Source of the DNA: CAYLLT01 sp964384465
Lineage (GTDB): Bacteria; Planctomycetota; Phycisphaerae; UBA1845; PWPN01
Direction: 5' to 3'
Assembly: GCA_964384465.1 (NCBI GenBank)
Contig: CAYLLT010000171.1
Coordinates: forward strand, 1 to 7,943
DNA length: 7,943 nt
The translations under genes and the position numbers were made by a program. The notes beneath the pieces were generated by a model that was given only the letters and a program-made list of their open reading frames with translations, was not told the DNA's origin and ran no database searches. Shown here piece after piece: positions 1 to 7,300 of the stretch. The number at the start of each line of letters is the position of its first letter. Position 1 is the first letter of the stretch.

Positions 1-1
1 C

Positions 2-373
2 GGCCCGAAGGGTGCTTCGCACAAAATGTACCTGACCCCTTTTTCTCCCCCGGCCTATACGTCGCTGAACGTAAACGACGGGCGCGGATTCATGTTCATC
101 TCCCATGCGGGAGAAGTATTCCCCAGTGGATTCTTGCCATTATCGGTCGGGAACATCCGGCATCGGCCGGTGGCCGACCTCTACTGCAAGACGCAACTCA
201 TGAAAGACTTGAGAAACGCGGACCTCCTGGGAGGCAAATGCGGCTTCTGTGAATTCCGCAAAGTCTGCGGCGGCTCGCGAGCACGGGCCTGGGCGCTCAA
301 CGGAGATCCACTGGCCGCCGAACCGGACTGTGTCTACGAGCCGGTCAGGCGATCGACTTCGTCGCCGGCGTAA
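2..373 (+). CDS. Radical SAM/SPASM protein, C-terminal end (5' partial at window edge)
   Basis: The frame is open from the left edge, so this is the 3' end of a longer gene; the ATG at 26 is almost certainly internal. What remains is the SPASM-type auxiliary iron-sulfur region. Numbered from the internal Met, it has a GFMFISHAGEVFPSGFLP stretch (21-38), a GNIRHRPVADLY stretch (42-53), then Cys72-x2-Cys75-x5-Cys81, a GGSRARA motif and a final Cys102. This pattern matches, from memory, the TIGR04053 family of radical SAM proteins related to the haem d1/AhbD/NirJ-type enzymes. Two positions that are cysteine in AhbD/NirJ are serine here: Ser34 in VFPS and Ser84 in CGGS. The four remaining cysteines could ligate a single [4Fe-4S] cluster. 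The catalytic CxxxCxxC half lies outside the window, so the substrate cannot be named. It probably shares an mRNA with the membrane gene 15 bases downstream. The SPASM call is confident, the subfamily less so. Confidence 0.85.
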   Translation, partial: GPKGASHKMYLTPFSPPAYTSLNVNDGRGFMFISHAGEVFPSGFLPLSVGNIRHRPVADLYCKTQLMKDLRNADLLGGKCGFCEFRKVCGGSRARAWALNGDPLAAEPDCVYEPVRRSTSSPA

Positions 374-375
374 CT

Positions 376-381
376 GAGGAG
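376..381 (+). promoter_or_regulatory. Shine-Dalgarno of the membrane protein gene
   Basis: GAGGAG lies 7 bases before the ATG at 389, inside the 15-base gap after the SPASM stop codon. It fixes the start at 389. The next in-frame ATG, at 410, has no comparable site. Confidence 0.7.
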
Positions 382-388
382 AAGCCAC

Positions 389-787
389 ATGTGCGAATTG
401 GCCCCATCCATGGTTGAACTGACTCCGCGTGAACGCGGATTCGTCAAGCGGATCATGCTCAAATATCAGCAGGGCCAATCTCACGGGCAAGACCTGTATC
501 GATCGTTGGCGATTTTCAGCGCGATCGTTCTCGCCGGTCATCTGCTCGAACAATTCGTTCCCACGTTCTGGCTCCCCCTGCTGCTCATTTATCCCCCGGC
601 GATCTGGCTCTTCTCCCGATACCGGCGGTTCAGCATTTTCCGCTCCTGTGTATTGAGCAAAGTCGCCGGCCGACTTTCGCGGCACGAACCCGGCTTGCTG
701 ACCACCCCGGGTGCGGAGAAGGAGCCGCCCTTCACCACTCATGAAATAAATGTCAGCAGACTTGCATCAGAGGCAGGGTCAGCATGA
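389..787 (+). CDS. Small two-helix inner-membrane protein of unknown function
   Basis: I do not recognise this 132-residue protein. The N-terminus (about 1-36) is basic and soluble (RERGFVKRIMLKYQQG). Two hydrophobic segments follow, roughly residues 37-53 (YRSLAIFSAIVLAGHLL) and 57-76 (VPTFWLPLLLIYPPAIWLF), separated by a very short turn. A strongly basic patch, SRYRRF, comes directly after the second helix. By the positive-inside rule it should be a helical hairpin with both ends in the cytoplasm. The last 40 residues are hydrophilic and probably disordered. There is no signal peptide and no catalytic motif. It sits 15 bases behind the SPASM gene with its own good Shine-Dalgarno and probably shares its transcript, so a membrane or assembly role next to that enzyme is possible but is only inference. 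Confidence 0.7.
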   Translation: MCELAPSMVELTPRERGFVKRIMLKYQQGQSHGQDLYRSLAIFSAIVLAGHLLEQFVPTFWLPLLLIYPPAIWLFSRYRRFSIFRSCVLSKVAGRLSRHEPGLLTTPGAEKEPPFTTHEINVSRLASEAGSA

Positions 788-802
788 TCCAAGCTTCCAT
801 CC

Positions 803-825
803 GCGCTCTACGGGCAGAGCGCTTT
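803..825 (+). terminator. Candidate weak intrinsic terminator after the SPASM/membrane gene pair
   Basis: A perfect 7-bp GC-rich stem (GCGCTCT at 803-809 pairing with AGAGCGC at 816-822) with the 6-base loop ACGGGC is followed by TTT and then CC. It starts 15 bases after the membrane gene's stop codon. The T tract is short, so termination may be partial. The left arm overlaps the TAG stop of the opposing dockerin fragment at 808-810, so the hairpin could also bound that transcript's 3' end. Confidence 0.45.
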
Positions 826-1251
826 CCGCGGGGGCGAGCTGACCAGCGGTTTGACGGCCAGCATGTCGGCGGCATCGATGTTGCCGCCGGTCAGGTTGTA
901 ATCGAGATTGGGGAACGCGGCGGCGGTTTGGCCGATTTTGCGTTTGGTATAGATAACGTCGCCGAGGTTGACGGTGCCGTTGCCAGTGCCGTCGCCCTGG
1001 AGCGAGCGGATGCGGCAAACGTTGCCGGTGGTCACGGTCTCGGCCAGCGTGCCGGCGCCGATGGTGATCGTGTAGCACGACTGATCGGACATCCCGCCGG
1101 TGAAGTTGATGGTCAGTGTGTTGCCGGCGGCGTCGGCGGGCGAACCGGGGCCGGTCACGGTGATATTCGCGGCACTGGCCAGCGTGACGATGTCATTGAA
1201 CTCGACTTCGATCTTCTGAAGGCCAGAGTTACGAAATCTTAGCCGGGTTAA
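808..1251 (-). pseudogene. 3' remnant of an exported dockerin-type protein (5' truncated)
   Basis: The minus frame is open from a stop at 1252-1254 down to TAG at 808-810. It has only internal GTG codons as possible starts (for example at 1158), no signal peptide and no convincing SD. The first part (IEVEFNDIVTLASAANITV ... TLTINFTGGMSDQSCYTITI) reads like a beta-sandwich repeat of large secreted proteins. The second half holds two degenerate dockerin/EF-hand-like loops: GDGTGNGTVNLGDVIYTKRK, then DYNLTGGNIDAADMLAVKPL. The end, KALCP, is a normal-looking native C-terminus. I associate this layout with surface or secreted proteins of planctomycetes. The missing 5' part begins exactly where the restriction-type genes end (1229), so the fragment looks like the far side of an insertion or deletion junction. 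It is most likely untranslated. Confidence 0.7.
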
Positions 1252-1522
1252 TCACGAACGCCCCCGGCCAGCCGCCGTGCTTTTCGATGACCTCGTCGAT
1301 CTCCTTCATCAGCCGGATGGTTTCGTTCAGGGCGACGACGATCTTCTGGTAGTGGGCCAGGTCGTCCTTGCTCAGCGTGCGGCCCTTGCGGTCCTTGAGC
1401 CACTTCTCGCAGACCTGGTAGCCGCCAATGTGGAAGTTCCAGACCGCCTCGGGCACGCCGGCGAAGCCGCGGGTCTGCTTCTTGTCCGGCCAGGCCATAC
1501 CGCGAACCGGTCTATCACTCAA
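1229..1522 (-). CDS. Orphan Type ISP restriction enzyme C-terminal tail (97 residues)
   Basis: The protein matches the last segment of Type ISP restriction-modification enzymes (Type_ISP_C-like). Signature pieces are VPEAVWNFHIGGYQVCEKW, LKDRKGRTLS, HYQKIVVALNETIRLMKEID and a closing HGGWPGAF. In full-length relatives this tail sits at the end of proteins of well over 1000 residues, so here it is either an independent small subunit or a leftover. The longest frame uses TTG at 1522, overlapping the helicase stop by 8 bases (TTGAGTGA); an in-frame ATG lies at 1498, 17 bases past the helicase stop. Neither has a strong SD, so expression would depend on coupling to the helicase. The stop (TAA, 1229-1231) falls at the junction with the dockerin remnant. 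Homology is confident; calling it a functional gene is not. Confidence 0.6.
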   Translation of the reverse strand: MSDRPVRGMAWPDKKQTRGFAGVPEAVWNFHIGGYQVCEKWLKDRKGRTLSKDDLAHYQKIVVALNETIRLMKEIDEVIEKHGGWPGAFVINPAKIS

Positions 1523-4373
1523 AGTTCACAAAACTCATTCCGACAAATTCCACATCGTCATCCCAATCCCAGAGGTTCGCCGATTTCTCCAGATGTAGCT
1601 TGGCAGCCTGAAAGAATGCCGACGGATCGGGAGGACTCTGCCGATGTGCCGATTCAGATCCCTGGTGGTTTGCAGCAGCGCTGGCAGCGGCCTCGTCGAT
1701 CGTTCCGTCCCGCCGGACAAAGACCGGCTGGAAATCGAACAAACATTCGTCCCCGTCCTCGCGCGTGATGCGCCGACGAACCACGAACGCAAATAAGTAA
1801 CCCGTAACACCGGCCAACTCATGGTCCGTGATCCGTCGGATCGCGGTCAACCCGCCAAAGTCGTACGAGCCTACGCAGTTCAGCATCGAATCGACAAACG
1901 GGTGCCCCAGCGCCAGGAACTCGGCATCCGTCCTGCGAATCGCGAGGTCGCGATCAAACGTAGCGGTACGGTAGCGCTCGTCCAGCCCGAATCCCTTGAG
2001 CGCGTCCGGAGTCAGAAATTCAAGGAACTCATCACGCTGCTGAATCTGCCGCCGATGCTTGGCCATAAACCGCTCGGTAAAACGCTGAAGGTCCGCAAGG
2101 GTGAGATCGGTCTTCAGCTCCCGGCGGTAATGGTCGAACGAATAGCTCGACACGTCGCGGAACAGGCTCTGCGTCGCGATTTCATAGGCGCACTTGGCGC
2201 GCAAAACCGCTTCGTCGATCTCCTCCTTGGTTTGACGGTTCAGATTCCCTTCGACCATCGCCCGCTGGTAGATTCGGGTCGGATCGATCTCGCTCTCCAA
2301 TTGTCCGTTGAGCGTCCCCATGATGTCTTCAGGGTTTTCCCCGGTGACCTTGGCGATCGCCGCCGCCGCGGTCTTCAGGCGGTTCTCGAAATAAAGCTGG
2401 ACGGTGTCTTCGATCGTTCCCCGGTTGAAGAAGTTGTAAACCTGCACCACGAGCTTCTGCCCGAAGCGGTACACCCGTCCGACGCGCTGCTCGACGCGCA
2501 TCGGGTTCCACGGCAGATCGTAATTCACGCAGATGTGCGAGAACTGGAGATTGATTCCTTCGCCGCCCGCTTCGGTGGAGACGAGGAAGCGAACTTTCGG
2601 ATGATCGCGGAAGAGGCGCTGACTCGTGCGCTTGGTAGTCGGGGCGAGCATCGCGCCCTGTGCCGCAAATGGTTGCCAGATCACGTCAATGTCCTGCCCG
2701 GCCTCTTCCCGTCGCTCCAGCTTCATGCCCCCGTGGATCACGACCACGGCACCCTTCCCGTACTTCTTCTCCAGCTCGCGCACGATGTACTGCTGCGTTT
2801 CGCGATACTCGGTGAAGATCAGGACCTTCTCCTTCATGCCGCGCGGCGCTTCGGTCTCAATGCGGTCGATGAGGTTGAGCAGCTCGTCCATCTTCTTGTC
2901 GCGCTTCACGCGGATGGCCAGCAGCTCGTCGAGCGTCTGTGCTTCGCTTTCGAGAATCTGCTCTTCGGTGAGCAGCACGGCGCGATCCTCTTCCAACTCG
3001 CCCTCGTATCGCTCGTCCCGAAACATCTCCTCGTCGGCCTCCGTCGGCTCGGGCATTGCGCACAGCTCGCCCCGCAGGCGCTGTAGGCGCTTCGTGAGCG
3101 CCGAGCGAATCGCAGCCGTTGAGCTGGCATTGAGCTTCTGGAAGGTGGTCAGCAGGAACCCCGCCGCGCGCTGCTTCCCCCCTTCCAGCCGCTCAAGCAT
3201 CTGATAGCCGTCGCGGATGTACTCCGCCACCGCCTTGTAGAACCGCTCTTCATCCGCGTACATCTTGAACGGCATGCGGTGGGTCTGACGTCCAACGAAG
3301 ACCTTGCGTCCTTCGGCGTCGGTCACGTCCGCCTTGGGCGTTCGGATGATGAAGTCTGTGAACGGTTTGCCGCCGCTGGGCGTGCCTGAGAACAGGCTCT
3401 TGTCCTCCAGCGCCGAGAAATCGACATACTCTTCCAACAAGCGCAACAGATTCTTGAAGCGGCTGTGATTCTCCTCCCCCTGGTGCGGCGTCGCGGTCAG
3501 CAGCAACAGCGCATCGCAATAGTGCTGCCCGCGGATTTCTTCGGCGAGTTTATAGTTCTGCGTTTTCTCGACCTTCTTTGAGCCGTAGTCCATCGCCGAT
3601 AGCCGGTGCGCTTCGTCGAAGACGATCAGGTCCCACTTGCGGTTCTCGAGGAGAATGCGTTTGTGCTCCGGGCGCTTGAGCATGTTCAGCGATGCGATAG
3701 CGCGGGCCTTGAGGTTCCAGATCAAGGGATTCACGGCGTTGAAGTCGCGCCCGAAGATTTCGAAGAGCGTGTCGAACTTGTCCTGCATTTCCTCCTGCCA
3801 CTGGGTGGTGAGGCCGGCGGGGACGATGATCAGCGTGCGCTTGGCCTGCCCGCGCTGCTCCAGCGCCTGCCAGATCATGCCGGCCTCAATGGTTTTGCCC
3901 AGGCCCACTTCATCGGCGAGGAGGAAGCGGCGTTTTTCGGCGGAGACGACGCGGTGGGCGGCGAAGATCTGGTGCGGCAGGATCGCGGTGCGGGCGTTGG
4001 AAAGCTGCCCGCCCTTGTTGCCGGTGAGAAACCGCGCCGCCAGCATCTTCAGCTCGAACCGCCACGGCTCATCCCACGCGCCACGAGCCGCCCGGTCCAG
4101 CGGCGACTCGACCACCTCCAACTGCTCGACCTGAAGGATCTTGTTCTCCGACCGATACGGCGGCGGCATGAACACCGACGGGTTGAACTCCACCTTCGCC
4201 TGGCCGTTCCGAACCTTCTGCACGCGGCCGGTACCGTAACCTTTGTAGAGGTCGTTGGTGGAGCGGACGAGGGTTCCCTCGGGAATGAGCACACCCAAAT
4301 TCGCCGCTTGGTTGGTCACGGTGTCTTCCACGCGACTGATTCTCCCTTGCGGTCCGCCGCCCTTCAACATCAT
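1515..4373 (-). CDS. RapA/SNF2-type SF2 DNA translocase of a restriction/defence system (DrmD-like)
   Basis: This 952-residue ATPase is predicted to move along duplex DNA as the motor of the system. An N-terminal RapA-like small domain (about 33-90; TLVRSTNDLYKGYGTGRV) is followed by a Q-like ILPHQ (131-135), Walker A DEVGLGKT (154-161), the IVPAG segment (183-187), Walker B DEAH (253-256) and LTATP (292-296). The second RecA lobe holds VLIFTEYRET (517-526), STEAGGEGINLQ (599-610) and the arginine-finger motif QRVGRVYRFGQ (629-639). All core ATPase motifs are intact. An acidic Glu-rich insert (about 440-485) separates the lobes, and an extra loop (about 560-590) precedes motif V. The 300-residue C-terminal region is unassigned. 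It starts at the ATGATG overlapping the methylase TGA, with GGAG 5 bases before the first ATG or 8 before the second. It resembles DrmD of class 1 DISARM, but membership of another SNF2/methylase family is equally possible. Confidence 0.9.
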   Translation of the reverse strand: MMLKGGGPQGRISRVEDTVTNQAANLGVLIPEGTLVRSTNDLYKGYGTGRVQKVRNGQAKVEFNPSVFMPPPYRSENKILQVEQLEVVESPLDRAARGAWDEPWRFELKMLAARFLTGNKGGQLSNARTAILPHQIFAAHRVVSAEKRRFLLADEVGLGKTIEAGMIWQALEQRGQAKRTLIIVPAGLTTQWQEEMQDKFDTLFEIFGRDFNAVNPLIWNLKARAIASLNMLKRPEHKRILLENRKWDLIVFDEAHRLSAMDYGSKKVEKTQNYKLAEEIRGQHYCDALLLLTATPHQGEENHSRFKNLLRLLEEYVDFSALEDKSLFSGTPSGGKPFTDFIIRTPKADVTDAEGRKVFVGRQTHRMPFKMYADEERFYKAVAEYIRDGYQMLERLEGGKQRAAGFLLTTFQKLNASSTAAIRSALTKRLQRLRGELCAMPEPTEADEEMFRDERYEGELEEDRAVLLTEEQILESEAQTLDELLAIRVKRDKKMDELLNLIDRIETEAPRGMKEKVLIFTEYRETQQYIVRELEKKYGKGAVVVIHGGMKLERREEAGQDIDVIWQPFAAQGAMLAPTTKRTSQRLFRDHPKVRFLVSTEAGGEGINLQFSHICVNYDLPWNPMRVEQRVGRVYRFGQKLVVQVYNFFNRGTIEDTVQLYFENRLKTAAAAIAKVTGENPEDIMGTLNGQLESEIDPTRIYQRAMVEGNLNRQTKEEIDEAVLRAKCAYEIATQSLFRDVSSYSFDHYRRELKTDLTLADLQRFTERFMAKHRRQIQQRDEFLEFLTPDALKGFGLDERYRTATFDRDLAIRRTDAEFLALGHPFVDSMLNCVGSYDFGGLTAIRRITDHELAGVTGYLFAFVVRRRITREDGDECLFDFQPVFVRRDGTIDEAAASAAANHQGSESAHRQSPPDPSAFFQAAKLHLEKSANLWDWDDDVEFVGMSFVNFE

Positions 4374-7300
4374 TCGCGCTCCAGCTTGGCGACAACAGCG
4401 GCGTCGGAGTTGCTGAGACCGAATAGCGCCGCCGCTGATTCGTCGATTGCATCTTGCAGCTTGGAATAGTCCGCGTCACCTGCCGCAGCCTCATGGGCCT
4501 GGTAACTCAAAGCGGCCAAGTGCTTGTGTTGGCGGTCCCGGCCATCGAAGCGCTTGATCGGAATGTAATCCAACATGCTTGGTGTGCCAAACCCCTTCCC
4601 GCCCCGGACGCTGTGCGACTTGACGAGAAAGTTTGCCACCGCGCTGTTGAGCATGGCGCAGATATAGTGGGCCTCGTCGGTCGAAACGGCTTCGATGAGC
4701 ACGCAGGTCTCCTGTGGAACGACGGGACGTTTTCCGAGCACTGGGTCTTTCACGGACTCCACAACGGCCGCGTTGATCTGCCTGTCCATGCGACGCCACA
4801 CCACTTTAATCGGCGCGAGTGTATAAGTATCGATGTCGTACATGGAATAGAATGGCGCGTCACCCTGATACCGCTTGTACGCCGCGCGCTTGACGAGAAG
4901 CGACTGGAATTGCTTCAGATAAGCGTACGTTTTTGGCCATTTCGACCGCATCGTGGGTTCTTGGATTCCCGTGCGGGTCTCGACGTTCTGGGCAAGGACG
5001 AGGTAGACGGACGGCTCGGCGTGGAAGCGCGACACATCAGACCATCGGATGAGCGGGTAGAGCAAATCCGGTTCAATCGCTGCAGTGACTGACTTGATAC
5101 CCGCCTTGCTTTTTTCAGATACGTTCTCCACCAGGACGCCGCCCGCTAGCTTCTTTAGAATACGAACCCAGTAGACACCATTGGCTCCGCCTGAGTATGC
5201 CCCAGCGTGAGCCGAATAGTCGGATGGGCCAACGAGAGCCGCTACGTCGGTCCCGATCCCGGCAGGACTGACCATCCACGGGGCGTTTTCTCTGTCCTGA
5301 TCGATGGGTCGCGCAGTACAGGGCTCGATGGCAAATCCTTCTCGCCAGTTGTCAAGATTCGATTCGGGCAAGTCATCGATCAGAGACCACTTGAAATAAG
5401 GAACCGGCCAAGTGGTCTTGATCCCCTTCTGCAAGGTCACGGTACTGGTCCAGTTGGCAGCGCCTTCAAACGGCTGAAATCGTACCATGTCGTCCACGCG
5501 TAAGACGCCAAGCCATGCGCCGGCATCGCCGAGTCGGAAACGACGAAAGCCATCGCCGGCGCCTTTGGTCTGAAAAAGCGTCTGCGTGATTACGAACCCC
5601 AGCCTGCCGGCGTCAGCAAGGTAACAGTCGGCGCTGACGTACAGCATCAACATGGAAAGGTCTTTTTTTCCGCCGCCATGTCGAGCCGCTGAGGCAGAGA
5701 GCGTGAACAGCCCATAACCTTCCCAGATTGGCTTGGTTGAGTCGCGGTAGTCGGACGGAAGATTGTCCCAGACGACCCACGGAGGATTCCCAGCAACGTA
5801 ATCCACGCGCCCAATAAAAAGCGGCGCAAAGGCGTTCTTTATGATTCGTGCCCACACCCCGTTCTTATTCGCCTTGTCGAGCTTGACCAGCTCTCTGTAC
5901 AGGTCCAGATGAAGCGACTGCGCGGTGACCGGCAGGCCTTCATCTTGACAGCGCTTCACGAACTCCTTTGGCTCGTATCCGTTCCGAACGCAGAACTCCA
6001 GTTGCTCCGCGTACTTGGCTACGTCCTCGCGATTGGTCGCGATCTCCGTCGGAATCAGGAACTTGGCCGCTGAAGTCTTTAGTTCTTTCGCGGCTGTAGT
6101 GGTGCCAGCGAACAAACCGCCGTAAGAGGATGGAGTCAGGATCGAATCGCACAGATAAACCGGAATCTCCACCTTATCGACGTGCGAAACCAGATCGCGG
6201 ATCGCGATCAGGTAGTTCGTCCGTGCCGCCATCACGGCGAGCGGGTTGAGGTCGAAGCCGATGACGTTGGCGAGGATTTTCTTGCACAGTTCGCCTTCGT
6301 CGTAGCGGCACTTCTCGCGGTTCTTCTCGTACCAGGAGCGGATGCGGGTGATGGCCATCACCAGGAACGTGCCCGATCCGCAGGCCGGGTCGAGCAGGCG
6401 CTTGTCCGGATCGCCAACGTAGCCGACCTCGTTGAGCACGTGCTCGGCCAGCCAGTCGGGCGTGTAGTATTCGCCCAGGTCGTGGCGCACGCTCTTGGGG
6501 AAAAGCTGCTGGTAGAGCTTCTTGAGGAAATCTCGCGTTTCCTGCGGCTCTTCGGCGAGCGTGCCGGGGTTATACTGATCCAGCCGCATCGCCAAAGCGC
6601 GGATGACGTCCTCAATCCCCTGGGACCACGCCGGCAGATACCACGCGAACAGGTCGCCTTCCAGGAAGTTGGTGATGCCCAGGTGTCGAAATACGCCGCC
6701 CTGCTCAAGATCCTCCAGCACGCTCTTGAGCTTAGCGGCGGTAGGCGCCCCCACCAGCTTTTCAACCAGCGATCCGCCGGGAAGCTTGTGAAAATGGATC
6801 ATGATTTGTGCGGCCAGGAGCTTCATGAACAGGGCGTAATAGGTGTGGACGGAGAAGAGGAGTTCCGCCGGCTTGACGTTTTTGACCGGCACGCCGTAGA
6901 AGTCGGCGAGCTTCTTGATCTTGTCGGAGGGATTGTCTACGTCGTAGCCGCAGACTTCGCCGAAGAGGATTTTCCACTGATTGAAGAACGTGAGGGCCTT
7001 GGGGTTGTCGGTGGCGCAGATCGCGTGGTAGAGCACTTTGATGCCGGACGACGCCACCGAGCCTTCGGCGCTTCCGAAATCGCCGGCCAGGTAATCAGGC
7101 TCGAAGCGCTTGCCCTTGGTGCCGAGGTTGAACAACGCCCACAGGAACCGCTCAGTGGAATGTTTGTTGACCTCGACGGGATCCTGGACCTGCCACTTGT
7201 CGTTGTAGTAGCGGACGAAGATGAAGTGCTTGCCGTCGCACCCGACCCCGAACAGGGTGTTGAGCGGGTCCTTATATTTGGTGCGCAAGTCATAGAACCG

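Noticed and set aside
140..742. Minus-strand 200-codon frame across the first two genes
   Set aside because: It opposes a clear SPASM motif set and a membrane protein with a good Shine-Dalgarno; its own product shows no family signature.
784..1242. Plus-strand frame rich in Gly, Ala and Val resembling a repeat protein
   Set aside because: It is the reverse complement of the dockerin-type remnant, whose loops and native-looking C-terminus identify the true strand.
1821..3086. Long plus-strand open frame (421 codons) opposite the helicase
   Set aside because: It lies entirely antisense to an SF2 helicase with all motifs intact. Its product is Leu/Val/Arg-rich with no recognisable domain, as expected for the shadow of a GC-rich gene.
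3606..4469. Plus-strand 287-codon frame spanning the helicase/methylase boundary
   Set aside because: It is antisense to the Walker A region and to a typical ATGA overlap. It crosses two genes with no features of its own.
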